This document shows positions 35,466-43,787 of a stretch of 64,000 nt of DNA, piece by piece. Under the pieces are notes generated by a model. That model made no database searches. It saw only the letters and a list, made by a program, of their open reading frames with translations, and was not told the DNA's origin. Position 1 is the first letter of the stretch, and each line of letters begins with the position of its first letter. Both the position numbers and the translations under genes were made by a program. The DNA is taken from assembly GCF_022627955.1 (NCBI RefSeq), contig NZ_JABXGD010000002.1, forward strand, positions 434,001 to 498,000. The letters run 5' to 3'. This DNA comes from Microbacterium sp. C5A9 (GTDB taxonomy: Bacteria > Actinomycetota > Actinomycetes > Actinomycetales > Microbacteriaceae).

Positions 35466-36404
35466 TCAGGCGTCCCGCTCGCGGAGTTTCTGGAGGTAAG
35501 CGTTGTACTCATCCAGCTCGGATGATCCGTGGATGTCTACGTACCGGTCCTGTGCCTGGGATCGTGCGGTGTCCTCTCGGAACCATCGGTGCATGACGTA
35601 GATCAGCATCAGGAGCGTGGGGGCCTCGCCGTACGACCAGGCGAGTCCGCCGGCGAGCCGCTGGTCTTCGATGGGGTCGAGTCCCATGGCCTGCGTGGGC
35701 GCGACGAAGTGGGTGATGAGCATGGTGGTGGCCATCATGAGGAACACTCCGAAGAAGGCGTGCAGCGCGGCTTCGGCGAACACATCGAGGGCGCGGCCGC
35801 CGTGACTGAGGCGAACGGGTAGCGGGTCGGAGCTCAGGATGGGGATTGTGAAGATGATGCCCGCGCCGAGGAACGCCACCTCGAGGGCGATGTGTCCCGC
35901 GGTCGAGCTCAGGAGGGAGTCTGCGAACCCCGCGAGGTACAGGCCGTAGAACGCGGCCAGATAGAGAGGGAGCGCCGCCCATGGGCTCAGAGCCCAGCGC
36001 GCGAGTCTGCTGCGCAGCCCCGCGTGGGCGACGGCGAGTGCCCTACGCCCCAGCCCTACGTGCGGGGTGGCGCGGAGCAGCAACGTGCCCGGAGATCCCA
36101 GGATGAGTAGCGGCGGAATCGCCATCATCAGAGTGAGCTGCTGGAACATGAACACCGACATCAACGCGTAGCCGTAATTCTCCACGGCGAGACCGGTCGT
36201 CCCAGCCAGGAGCGCGCAGCCGCTGAGGAAGCTGAACGTACGCCAGATGGACCAGCGTCGACCGTGCGTCCACATGCGAACGGCCCCGACCATGTAGAGA
36301 AGTGCAAGCAGCCCAGCGACCACCGGCAGCACCGGAAGCGCCCCCGGAACCACGGCGAAGTAGTCAGGGAAGGTGGGCGCGACGTCGGGGATCCACGGAG
36401 TCAT
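35466..36404 (-). CDS. ctaG: CtaG-type cytochrome c oxidase assembly/copper protein
   Basis: A 312-residue protein with seven membrane helices of the caa3-type CtaG family: VENYGYALMSVFMFQQL, HIALEVAFLGAGIIF, LHAFFGVFLMMATTMLITHF and a DQRLAGGLAWSYGEAPTLL end. Conserved His and Met residues in these helices suit copper handling. It may deliver copper to an oxidase or take part in copper tolerance. The same domain occurs again fused to CopD at 40698. It starts the lnt2-M23 transcript. Confidence 0.88.
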   Translation of the reverse strand: MTPWIPDVAPTFPDYFAVVPGALPVLPVVAGLLALLYMVGAVRMWTHGRRWSIWRTFSFLSGCALLAGTTGLAVENYGYALMSVFMFQQLTLMMAIPPLLILGSPGTLLLRATPHVGLGRRALAVAHAGLRSRLARWALSPWAALPLYLAAFYGLYLAGFADSLLSSTAGHIALEVAFLGAGIIFTIPILSSDPLPVRLSHGGRALDVFAEAALHAFFGVFLMMATTMLITHFVAPTQAMGLDPIEDQRLAGGLAWSYGEAPTLLMLIYVMHRWFREDTARSQAQDRYVDIHGSSELDEYNAYLQKLRERDA

Positions 36405-36453
36405 CGACGGGCCCCCTCCGGCCTGTCGATGAGCTGAGCGATGAGTGCCGACA

Positions 36454-36789
36454 TCAGGGTCGGGGGAACTTGATAAGGCTTCCCGCTACCAGGAAGACGA
36501 CTGCTGCCGCGGGCTGGATTCCGGTCCAGACCGGTCCGGCGAACGGGAAGGGCATGACGGGATTCCACAGGACGGCGATGGCGATGAACACCGGGATCCA
36601 CCACCAGTGGCGCGCTTGCACGGCGAACCATCCGACGATGACCGCGAGGATCGACGTGACGTAGAGGATGGCCGAGGCCCAGTCACTCGCCAGCAGCACG
36701 GGGGCGAGGAACAGCACCGCGGCTGCGAGCAGACTCGGAGCAAGGGCATTCCGCTGATAGGTGGACGGGGTCCGCTTCTTCTGTGTCAT
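36454..36789 (-). CDS. Small membrane protein (DUF6804-like)
   Basis: A 111-residue protein with four short membrane helices and a distinctive aromatic end: WWWIPVFIAIAVLWNPVMPF followed by GPVWTGIQPAAA. The NP...P pattern is like DUF6804, a family with no known function; this is by eye. It starts at ATG 36789, overlapping the lspA stop as ATGA, so it is expressed with lspA. Confidence 0.55.
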   Translation of the reverse strand: MTQKKRTPSTYQRNALAPSLLAAAVLFLAPVLLASDWASAILYVTSILAVIVGWFAVQARHWWWIPVFIAIAVLWNPVMPFPFAGPVWTGIQPAAAVVFLVAGSLIKFPRP

Positions 36790-37328
36790 GAGCGTCCCCA
36801 TCCTTCGCTCATGTCCTGTGGCATCGAAGCGGGAGGCGTGACGACGTCGTCCTCTGGACCACGGCGGCGCCGAAGAAGCCCGACGACCAGCACGACGGCA
36901 CCGACCCCCAGCGCCACGTCCGCCAGATTGCCGATGAAGAGGTCCGAGTAGGCGAGGAAGTCGGTGACGTACCCGCGGCCGAACGCAGGGGGTGCGAAGA
37001 GACGGTCCAGGACGTTGCCGATGGCTCCCCCGAGAATGAACCCGATACCGACCGCCCACCACGTGGTACGGGATCGGATTGCGCTCCTGATGAGCACGAC
37101 CGTCGCTGCGATTCCGACTGCGGTCAGCAGCGGAGTCGCGCTGGAACCGAACGACAGGATGGCACCCGGGTTGAACGCCAGTTGCAGCCCGAAGAGGTCT
37201 CCCAGTAGCGGAATGCGCTCCGTGGTACTCAGTTGCGCCAAGGCGACCGCCTTCGACACTTGGTCGATGATGACGGTCGCACCGGCGACGGCGAACGCGA
37301 TGGCGAGCTTCGGCACGCGCGCACTCAT
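36786..37328 (-). CDS. lspA: Signal peptidase II (lipoprotein signal peptidase)
   Basis: A 180-residue protein with four membrane helices. The two catalytic Asp residues are in GAIGNVLDRLF and IGNLADVALGVG, and the N-terminal IIDQVSKAVA and the LAFNPGAILSFG loop are typical. LspA removes lipoprotein signal peptides after Lgt has acted. It starts at ATG 37328. Such genes recur in metal-resistance islands as extra copies. With lnt2 nearby, the island holds two of the three lipoprotein maturation enzymes; no lgt is seen. Confidence 0.93.
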   Translation of the reverse strand: MSARVPKLAIAFAVAGATVIIDQVSKAVALAQLSTTERIPLLGDLFGLQLAFNPGAILSFGSSATPLLTAVGIAATVVLIRSAIRSRTTWWAVGIGFILGGAIGNVLDRLFAPPAFGRGYVTDFLAYSDLFIGNLADVALGVGAVVLVVGLLRRRRGPEDDVVTPPASMPQDMSEGWGRS

Positions 37329-37330
37329 GA

Positions 37331-37717
37331 TCACGCGCCTCCTTCCGTGTCGGCCGCTGCTCGGTCGCGCCGGCGGCGCTTCCACCCGGCGAACGCGACA
37401 CCGACAGCGCCCGCTACGAGAACGAACCCCATGCCGATGACGAACAGGATGCCGAGGAACCCGAGATCGTCTCGTTCCACCGGCCGCTCTCCGTTCTGCC
37501 TTTGATGACGGTCCTTGTCCGACTCTGTCTCTTCGGGCGACGGCGAAGGCGACGGCGTTGAACTCTGTTCCGGAGTGGGGGACGCGGTAACTGGTGCGAC
37601 GTCCCCAACTGCGGACGCTGAAACCGAAGGCGAAACCAGCAGGACCGTCGCGAGGATCAGCAACGCACACGCGACGGCACCCCACGCATGTTTCGTCGTG
37701 GCCATCGGATGTCTCAT
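37331..37717 (-). CDS. Small secreted or anchored protein with signal and C-terminal helix
   Basis: A 128-residue protein of unknown function. It has a cleavable-looking N-terminal signal (WGAVACALLILATVLLVSPS, then SVSASA), a Pro/Ser/Thr/Glu linker, a charged patch, and a C-terminal membrane helix (LGFLGILFVIGMGFVLVAGA) with a WKRRRRDR stop-transfer. This is the layout of a sortase-like or type I anchored protein, but no LPxTG is present. ATG 37705 is an alternative start. It is two bases upstream of lspA. Confidence 0.6.
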   Translation of the reverse strand: MRHPMATTKHAWGAVACALLILATVLLVSPSVSASAVGDVAPVTASPTPEQSSTPSPSPSPEETESDKDRHQRQNGERPVERDDLGFLGILFVIGMGFVLVAGAVGVAFAGWKRRRRDRAAADTEGGA

Positions 37718-37759
37718 GTGTGATCCTCGTTTCGGTCGGTGTATTTCGGACGAACGTAT

Positions 37760-38773
37760 TCAGGGGCGTTTCATGATGTGGCGTGCAATCGAGATCGCGT
37801 CACGGCGTGCCCCGTCGAAGGTGTCTGAGTCCTGGCTACCGTGGTTCGGCATGCCGACGACGAACAGACCTGGGACGCTCGTAGTCCCGCGCTTCCGGCG
37901 ACTGGACGTGGCATCGAGTACCGGACGGGGAAGCCAGCCGTCCGCGGGCAGGTATCCGGTCGCGTAGATGATGGACTGTGGAGCGATACGACGACCATCG
38001 TCGAAGACGATGTGCGCTCCATCTGCGGCAATGGCCGCAGGCAGCACTTCGATGCCGAGTTGTTCCCATCCCGGATCCAGTGAGAGCGCTGCCCCACCTC
38101 GCGCTAGTGCCCGACGCCGCCCGACGCCGCGTCGTGCCGGTCGAGCCGCGGAGACCGCCGAGGGCTGGGACGACAGCGTGACGCGGTGCGTACGACTGAG
38201 CTCGCGCGCGATCTCTTGGCCGCTGTGGCCGGCTCCGACGACCAGCACGTCACCGCTGGGAATCTGGCTCGGTCCGCGATAGTCGGCGCTATGAACCATG
38301 ATCCCCGGTGCCGCGGCGTCTACCGCCCAGCTCGGGATCCGAGGTCGAGCCGCGGACCCGGCCGCGCAGACGATGTTGCGCGTCTGCACCGGCCCTTCGT
38401 TCGTTGACAGAAGCAGAGTGGATCCGTCCCCCAGACGGTCCACGCCTGTCGCTCTGATGCCCCACAGCGTCGTGAGGCCCAAGGCGGCCTCGACGTCGAG
38501 AAGATGCTGTTCGATCTCTCGCGGTGACGGGCGTCGATAGGGGTCGCCTGTGAGATGCCGCCCGGCGACCGTGCTCCGCCCGGCCTCTGTCAGGAGTGTC
38601 ATCGACGACCAGCGGAACGCCCACGAACGACGCCCGTCGGGATTGCTGTCGATAACGGCGAAATCCCGTTGCGGCTTCAGGCCCGAGCGCGAGAGTTCGG
38701 CGGCGACGGAGAGACCAGCGTGGCCGGAGCCGACGATGATGACTCGACGATGAGAGAGGCCTAGGAGTGTCAT
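37760..38773 (-). CDS. FAD/NAD(P)-binding oxidoreductase (flavin monooxygenase-like)
   Basis: A 337-residue flavoprotein with two dinucleotide loops: RVIIVGSGHAGLSVAAEL near the N-terminus for FAD and VLVVGAGHSGQEIARELSR in the middle for NAD(P)H. The closing FVVGMPNHGSQDSDTFDGAR is typical of CzcO-like proteins near metal exporters. The substrate is unknown. It starts in an ATGA overlap with the DsbA-like gene, so the two products probably act together, perhaps in redox or metal stress. Confidence 0.82.
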   Translation of the reverse strand: MTLLGLSHRRVIIVGSGHAGLSVAAELSRSGLKPQRDFAVIDSNPDGRRSWAFRWSSMTLLTEAGRSTVAGRHLTGDPYRRPSPREIEQHLLDVEAALGLTTLWGIRATGVDRLGDGSTLLLSTNEGPVQTRNIVCAAGSAARPRIPSWAVDAAAPGIMVHSADYRGPSQIPSGDVLVVGAGHSGQEIARELSRTHRVTLSSQPSAVSAARPARRGVGRRRALARGGAALSLDPGWEQLGIEVLPAAIAADGAHIVFDDGRRIAPQSIIYATGYLPADGWLPRPVLDATSSRRKRGTTSVPGLFVVGMPNHGSQDSDTFDGARRDAISIARHIMKRP

Positions 38774-39435
38774 GTTCCCTTACCCGCTGAGAGGATCGCG
38801 TTCTCGAGGTCGTCGTAGCGCTCGAGTGTGATGGCATCGCCGTTCACGAAGAACGTCGGAGTTCCGCTCACTCCCAGTGCCTGACCGTCGTTGTAGTCGA
38901 GATCGACTCGTGCGACCGTCGCGGGGTCAGAGATCGCGGCATCGTAAGCGGCCATGTCCAGGCCGATCTCCTCAGCGAAGCCTCGGAACAGACTCGCCCG
39001 CGATTCCTGGGCTTCACCCCATTGAGCCTGCGTCTCGAAGAGCTTGCGGTACATCTCCTCAAGGCGTCCCTGCTGCGCAGCCGCTTCGGCGGCGAACGCA
39101 GCATTCCTGGAGTTCAGATGACCCGGTAGCGGGAAGTAGCGGATGACATAGGTGATCTCGCCGTCGTAGCGCTCGCGAAGGTCTTCGACCACGGGGTAGA
39201 AGGCTCCGCACGCTTCGCATTCGAAGTCGAGGAATTCGACGACGGTGACTGCCCCGTCTCCCCCGTCGTCGAGAACGTGTGAGTTCTCGCGGAGCACCTG
39301 CGCCGTAGAGCTTCCGTTCTCGGATTCTGGCGGCGCAGTGTTCTGCTGGTTTATGACGACGACGATGACCGCGACGATAATCAGGACGATGGTTACGGCA
39401 AGGGCAGCGAGGCCGGCTTTGACGGCGGGTTTCAT
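38770..39435 (-). CDS. DsbA/DsbG-type thiol-disulfide protein, membrane anchored
   Basis: A 221-residue protein: an N-terminal membrane helix (LAALAVTIVLIIVAVIVVVI), then a thioredoxin-fold DsbA domain with the redox pair in FLDFECEACGAFYPVVEDL, and the cis-Pro stretch GVSGTPTFFVNG. It would form or isomerise disulfides outside the membrane. I start it at ATG 39435, which has GGAG six bases ahead; a TTG 12 bases upstream is less likely. It is coupled to the flavoprotein gene. Confidence 0.87.
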   Translation of the reverse strand: MKPAVKAGLAALAVTIVLIIVAVIVVVINQQNTAPPESENGSSTAQVLRENSHVLDDGGDGAVTVVEFLDFECEACGAFYPVVEDLRERYDGEITYVIRYFPLPGHLNSRNAAFAAEAAAQQGRLEEMYRKLFETQAQWGEAQESRASLFRGFAEEIGLDMAAYDAAISDPATVARVDLDYNDGQALGVSGTPTFFVNGDAITLERYDDLENAILSAGKGT

Positions 39436-39522
39436 CAGGTACTCCAAGGACTGTCGACACGGTCGAAGGTCGAGCGGGTGCTCGATGGGATGCGCACGCG
39501 CGAGGCGCGACGCTTCGACGGG

Positions 39523-39933
39523 TCAGGTCCGGGAGATGCCGAGCGTCGCCAGAGTCAGCGAGGTCTGCCGCAGGGGGATGCGATTAGGAGCGGCACTCGT
39601 TCGCGGCTGACCCGCGTGGGTCTCCACTACCACGGCTGTCGTGCGCCAGAGCAGCCGATACATCATGACCGCTGCGACGAGTCCGCAGAGAAGACCGAGG
39701 ACGCACAGCACAGCGCCCGTGACCGGGTCTACTTGTGCAGCGCCCGTGGCGAGCTGCATCACGACGCCTGCGGGTGCCGCAGCGGCTGCGTCGGTGCCTG
39801 ATTCATCGGCGTCGAGCGACGTGCTGGCCGTGGTCGACGCCGTGGTGACATCGGCATTTCCGTGCTCGGCTGCGCCGACGGCGAAGATCAGGAGGAGTGT
39901 GAGCCCGATGATGCTAATGAGCCGCATTATCAT
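39523..39933 (-). CDS. Small two-helix membrane protein ending in SRT (paralogue 2 of 3)
   Basis: A 136-residue protein: first helix IIGLTLLLIFAVGAAEHG, Thr/Ala/Asp-rich loop, second helix VLCVLGLLCGLVAAVMMYRL, then a basic tail ending SLTLATLGISRT. It matches paralogue 1 in plan, in the Cys of the second helix and in the C-terminal SLT...SRT. Function unknown. The start is uncertain: ATG 39933, ATG 39927 and ATG 39984 are all in frame, and none has a strong ribosome site. It lies between copC and the DsbA-like gene on the same strand. Confidence 0.6.
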   Translation of the reverse strand: MIMRLISIIGLTLLLIFAVGAAEHGNADVTTASTTASTSLDADESGTDAAAAAPAGVVMQLATGAAQVDPVTGAVLCVLGLLCGLVAAVMMYRLLWRTTAVVVETHAGQPRTSAAPNRIPLRQTSLTLATLGISRT

Positions 39934-40041
39934 CTGGCTGCGATCCGGCCGCCCGTGGCAGGCGACCCGGATCGAGTGGAACACGATTCGATTGTAATCG
40001 TCGCTCCTACTTCTTCCTTTGAATGAGCCGTAATCATTCGG

Positions 40042-40701
40042 TCACTCCGCGCGCTTGCGTCGACGGTGCACCACGAGCACGGTCGCCATCGCCAGAACTC
40101 CGAGCCCGACGACGCCTCCGACAACGGCCAGGGCCACGACGCTCTCATCTGCCCCGTCAGCGCGCGGCTCTCGGTCGGTATCTTGTGTGGGCGGCGCCGA
40201 GTTGGTGGCGTCGGTCGGCATCGGGGTACTGGTAAGCGCTGCTCCTGGTTGAGTACGGGTGCCTTCGTTCCCGCACGCCGGTGCGTCCCAACCGAGTGCG
40301 ACGGTCGCCGTCGGATCCGCTGCGTAGTCGAACTGGTATGACTCGGAGATGGGGTGCCCGTCGCTGGACACAGCGTTCCAGAGCACCGTGTAGGTGCCCG
40401 ACGCTCCGAGGGCGACGGGGGTGGTGAGCACGTTGAGTTCGATGGTGGAGCACGACGACTCGTAGAAGAGCCCGTCGGGACCCTGCACCTGGGCGAAGCT
40501 CGTCTGGCTGAAGTCGATGAGCTCCCCGCTGAAAGTCAGTGCGACTGTGTCGAGGTTGGTGACTGTCTCGCCCGCCGATGGCACAGCGTCGGTGAGATTG
40601 TCATGTGCGGAGGCTGGGGTTGCGGTCAGCAGCACGATTGCGACAGCGGCGGCGCACACGGCGCCGCTCACGCGGCGGATTCGGGTGGAGACGGATGTCA
40701 T
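40042..40701 (-). CDS. copC: CopC-domain copper-binding protein
   Basis: A 219-residue protein. The signal peptide ends at SASAHDNLTDAVPSAGE, so the mature protein begins with the His1 that forms the Cu(II) site of CopC, and SSDGHPISESYQF supplies the second His motif. A C-terminal helix (VVGGVVGLGVLAMATVLVV) anchors it. It would bind periplasmic copper and pass it to CopD, whose gene overlaps it as ATGA. The extra Thr/Pro-rich linker (about 145-185) is usual for actinobacterial CopC (YcnJ-like). Confidence 0.92.
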   Translation of the reverse strand: MTSVSTRIRRVSGAVCAAAVAIVLLTATPASAHDNLTDAVPSAGETVTNLDTVALTFSGELIDFSQTSFAQVQGPDGLFYESSCSTIELNVLTTPVALGASGTYTVLWNAVSSDGHPISESYQFDYAADPTATVALGWDAPACGNEGTRTQPGAALTSTPMPTDATNSAPPTQDTDREPRADGADESVVALAVVGGVVGLGVLAMATVLVVHRRRKRAE

Positions 40702-42599
40702 GAGATGGCCTTTCGAGTGGAGTGGAGGGGTCGGTCGACCTCCTGTGGTGAGCGGGTGGAGTGCCCGCTGAGTATGTAGTCGACGCTGAGGCCGAAGAGG
40801 AGCAGCATCGGCGCCGAGAGCAGGATCACCATGCCGGCTGCTTGTTGGTCCGCCATCGGCTCCAGGCCCCATTGACGACCCATCGCCCCGAACCAGCTCG
40901 CAGCAATCAGGCCGCTCTGAAGCAGCACCCAACTGCCTACACTCGCCAGCGCGGCAGCCGATCCGAACACGACAACCACACGCATCCGCCGGGGATATGT
41001 GCCGGCAGGACGGAGGATCGCAGCGGTCACCAAGCTTCCCGCTACGAGCAGCGCGACGACGCGCAATTCATGCACCAAGGGATCGGCGAGGGAATCGCGC
41101 AAGAGGCCAGTGGCGGATGCGCCCCACGCGATAAGAGCGAACGTGAACACCGCGACCATGGGGCGGCACAGGAAGAGGAAGATCCGCGAACGCGCCCCTG
41201 CTTGCAGCCACTCGCGGATTCCACGGCTCCCATCGGTGCGGCTGGTGATTCCCTCCAATGCCAAGCGATATGGCGCGCCAAACACGAGGAGGGAGGGAAC
41301 CACGAGGAGCATGAGCATCCGTCCCGCCGCGTCGACGCTGTGGAGGTAGTCGGAGTAGACAGCGACCGCCCCACCGTTCACCCAAGCCAGCAGCACCATC
41401 CCGCTGATCCAGGCGAACGTGCGCAGGCCGCCCCACCCCTCGCCGCGTTGCCGCAGGCGACGGACACCCATCAGATAGAAGAAGACTCCGAAACCTGCGA
41501 CCACCGCCCACAGGAGATTCACGTCGTTCCCGCTCAGCCAACCGACGAGTGTGAGTTCGGGTGGAAGCGGTGCTTCGGTGAGGATCTCAGCCGGTGTCGT
41601 CAGGACCGGAGCAGAGGTGTCTGCCGGCGCTGGCGTGCGGGCGAGCGCCGCTGCGGCACCACTCGCGATGCCCATGACCGCGAGCTCGACGGTGACGAAC
41701 GTCCAGAACGGTGCCCGCTCTCTGACCCCACGGCGGATGAACCACCGACGGTGCGCGACACCCACGACGCCGAGGAGCGTGAGCGCCACCACCTTCACCA
41801 GGAGCACAGCTCCGTACGCGCTGAGAAGGTCTCGCCAGCTGCTGACAGACGTCATCGCGCGAGCGACTCCGGAGACGGAGACGACCACGAAAGCGACGAA
41901 TGCGATGGTCGAGTATCGCTCGACCACCGCCCGCAGACGATGCTCGCGCGCAGACGGCCTGAGGAAGACCAGCGCGAGAAGACCGCCGAGCCATACCGCC
42001 GCGCTAGTGATGTGCAGGACGAGCGACATGACCGCAGCATCATGATTGGCGAGGCTTCCGGAATGACCTTGCGTCGCCATCGGGACCAGCGACGCCAGCG
42101 AAAGAAACGTCAGCAACAGTGCGGCCGCCCACCCCCGGAACGCATACGAGATCACCGTGAGAATCGCGGCCATCACGGTTGTGATGAGCCAGACGCGACC
42201 CAGTTCCGTCTCGAGGAGGAATCTGCCGAACTGCTGACCGAATCCCGGGCCGAGTGACACCTCAGGATTGAACGATGACAGGAATGTGAGATAACCAGTG
42301 ACTCCTGCGCCGATGGTGAGCACTGCGGCACCGATGGAGGCGACATCCAGGGCGGTATCGAACTCCTTCTCACCCTGTTTAAGAGCGTACGCAGCAAGGA
42401 CGGCCGATCCGACCATGACGGCAGCCCCGAGGTTGACGATGAGCTTCGCGACCGGCAGTCCCCACCGAACGACCGCGCCGGGGTCGCTGGTGACTCGTGG
42501 ATCAGCCCCGCCACCTATCGCCAATCCCAGGAGGAGCGCGACCAGAGCCGAGGTGAGTAGGAGTGCGGGTCCGACCAGTCGGAGCCCCCTGGCGTTCAC
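40698..42599 (-). CDS. copD: CopD-CtaG fusion, copper transport/assembly membrane protein
   Basis: A 633-residue protein with two membrane modules. Residues 1-310 are CopD-like, with HSGSLANHDAAVM, VLHITSAAVWLGGLLALV and VERYSTIAFVAFVVV. Residues 350-620 are a CtaG-like domain, with LHSVDAAGRMLMLLVVPSL and MADQQAAGMVILLSAPMLLL. The same fusion is known in actinobacteria, for example mycobacterial Rv0102. It would import copper or deliver it to oxidases. The GTG start at 42599 overlaps the DUF3515 stop as GTGA; upstream open frame is out of context. Confidence 0.87.
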   Translation of the reverse strand: MNARGLRLVGPALLLTSALVALLLGLAIGGGADPRVTSDPGAVVRWGLPVAKLIVNLGAAVMVGSAVLAAYALKQGEKEFDTALDVASIGAAVLTIGAGVTGYLTFLSSFNPEVSLGPGFGQQFGRFLLETELGRVWLITTVMAAILTVISYAFRGWAAALLLTFLSLASLVPMATQGHSGSLANHDAAVMSLVLHITSAAVWLGGLLALVFLRPSAREHRLRAVVERYSTIAFVAFVVVSVSGVARAMTSVSSWRDLLSAYGAVLLVKVVALTLLGVVGVAHRRWFIRRGVRERAPFWTFVTVELAVMGIASGAAAALARTPAPADTSAPVLTTPAEILTEAPLPPELTLVGWLSGNDVNLLWAVVAGFGVFFYLMGVRRLRQRGEGWGGLRTFAWISGMVLLAWVNGGAVAVYSDYLHSVDAAGRMLMLLVVPSLLVFGAPYRLALEGITSRTDGSRGIREWLQAGARSRIFLFLCRPMVAVFTFALIAWGASATGLLRDSLADPLVHELRVVALLVAGSLVTAAILRPAGTYPRRMRVVVVFGSAAALASVGSWVLLQSGLIAASWFGAMGRQWGLEPMADQQAAGMVILLSAPMLLLFGLSVDYILSGHSTRSPQEVDRPLHSTRKAIS

Positions 42600-43168
42600 G
42601 GGAGGTCTCCGGAGCCGCCCGTGGTCGGCGCATCCTCGTCGTCCGATGACGCGGTGTCCGGCGCGGAGCAGGCGGACGTCTTCGGCAGCATCTGGACCGC
42701 GGGTGCGAGGGCTTGCAACGCGGCATCCGCGGAGAGCTTCGTCGTATCGACATAGGCCTGGGCTGCGGGCGTTCGGCCGTAGGTCGTCAAGCGCAGGTAG
42801 GGGGAATCTTGTTCGTCGACGATCCAATCGACGGAGTTGATGGTCACGCATTGCAGCGTTGTCGGTGCTGGCGGCTCGAGCCCGCAGGTAAAGACGACGA
42901 TGGTCGGGTCTCCCCATGCGGCGGTCGCTTGGGCATCGGTCGTGCGACCGGTGAACTCTCCGACGGCTGCGGGGAGCCGAACCGTCACGTCGGCGCATTC
43001 GGGGGCGTTCGCATTTGTCGCAGGTTTCAATGCGACAGTGGACGCGCATCCCGACAATGTCGCGAGCAGGCCGATGAGTGCGACGGCTCCGAAGATTAGG
43101 TTCCGCGAAACGGCGCGCCGATTGACTGAGACCTCGGCGGGGGTCGGGGTGAGGGGCGTGTTCTCCAA
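42596..43168 (-). CDS. DUF3515-type lipoprotein
   Basis: A 190-residue lipoprotein. The signal FGAVALIGLLATLSGCAS carries the lipobox LSGC. The DUF3515 core has CADVTVRLPAAVG, QATAAWGDPTIVVFTCGLEP and CVTINSVDWIV. Function unknown; elsewhere it is a core actinobacterial gene, so its place in a copper operon is unusual. I propose TTG 43168, preceded by GGAGAG, since no ATG or GTG lies between the previous frame and the signal. It couples to copD by GTGA. Confidence 0.72.
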   Translation of the reverse strand: MENTPLTPTPAEVSVNRRAVSRNLIFGAVALIGLLATLSGCASTVALKPATNANAPECADVTVRLPAAVGEFTGRTTDAQATAAWGDPTIVVFTCGLEPPAPTTLQCVTINSVDWIVDEQDSPYLRLTTYGRTPAAQAYVDTTKLSADAALQALAPAVQMLPKTSACSAPDTASSDDEDAPTTGGSGDLP

Positions 43169-43250
43169 GTCATCTCTCCAAGCTGTCGACGACGTGCGTC
43201 GATCCGCATCCGCGCGATGGCACGGATGAAGGCGGCATTGAGCCGGAGAG

Positions 43251-43667
43251 TCAGGTTCGGGAGATCTGCAGCTGCGCGCGGTCAGGGCGCAGCAGATGTG
43301 GTCCCTGAATGCGCGGAATCGATGCGCGGTGCGCGGAGTCTGGTGAAGGGGCTTGCATCGGGGTGCGGAGTCGCGCGCGGGCGAGTCGGGCGAACACCAG
43401 CACGCCGAGAAGCGCACCGACTATGCACACAGCGGCGGCGACATCAGATGATCCAGCAGGGGACACCGCGGACTGATCTCGTTCGTCGTGCTCACTCGAC
43501 AACGAGAAGCTTTCCGGTGACGCTGTGGCCGACGTCGCAGTCTCTGCGTGGACAGTGCTCGCGATACCGAGCGTGAGAAGCAGAGCAATAATGATCCCGA
43601 AGAGCACCCTCATCGCAAGCGGCCCGCGGGGGACGTGCGCTGAGCGTCCGGTGTCCGTGCGCAGCAT
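43251..43667 (-). CDS. Small two-helix membrane protein ending in SRT (paralogue 3 of 3)
   Basis: A 138-residue protein. After a short basic lead (MLRTDTGRSAHVPRGPLAM), a signal-like helix (VLFGIIIALLLTLGIAS) is followed by a Ser/Asp-rich loop, a second helix (AAAVCIVGALLGVLVFARL) and a tail ending DRAQLQISRT. The match to paralogues 1 and 2 is in plan and end. ATG 43667 is behind GGAGAGG; ATG 43613 is an alternative. It is divergent from cmtR and could share its metal-responsive region. Confidence 0.6.
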   Translation of the reverse strand: MLRTDTGRSAHVPRGPLAMRVLFGIIIALLLTLGIASTVHAETATSATASPESFSLSSEHDERDQSAVSPAGSSDVAAAVCIVGALLGVLVFARLARARLRTPMQAPSPDSAHRASIPRIQGPHLLRPDRAQLQISRT

Positions 43668-43742
43668 CATCCTCTCCAGTCTACGTTGCGGTCGCCCGAC
43701 GCAACTCCACACCCGAACCCAGAGCTCGAGCGCAGAGCTCTG

Positions 43743-43787
43743 TTGAAAGATAAGTCAGCATGCACTGTATAGTCATTGTATGCTGAC
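43743..43787 (+). promoter_or_regulatory. Leaderless cmtR promoter with overlapping operator
   Basis: TTGAAA (43743-43748) and TATAGT (43768-43773) are separated by 19 bases; the seventh base after TATAGT is the A of the cmtR ATG at 43780, so the message is probably leaderless. GTCAGCAT (43754-43761) and ATGCTGAC (43780-43787) form a perfect eight-base inverted repeat that spans the -10 and the start codon, as expected for autorepression. Confidence 0.65.

Noticed and set aside
40761..42257. A 498-codon plus-strand frame opposite copD
   Set aside because: Very rich in Glu, Arg, Gln and His with no fold; antisense to a clear membrane protein.
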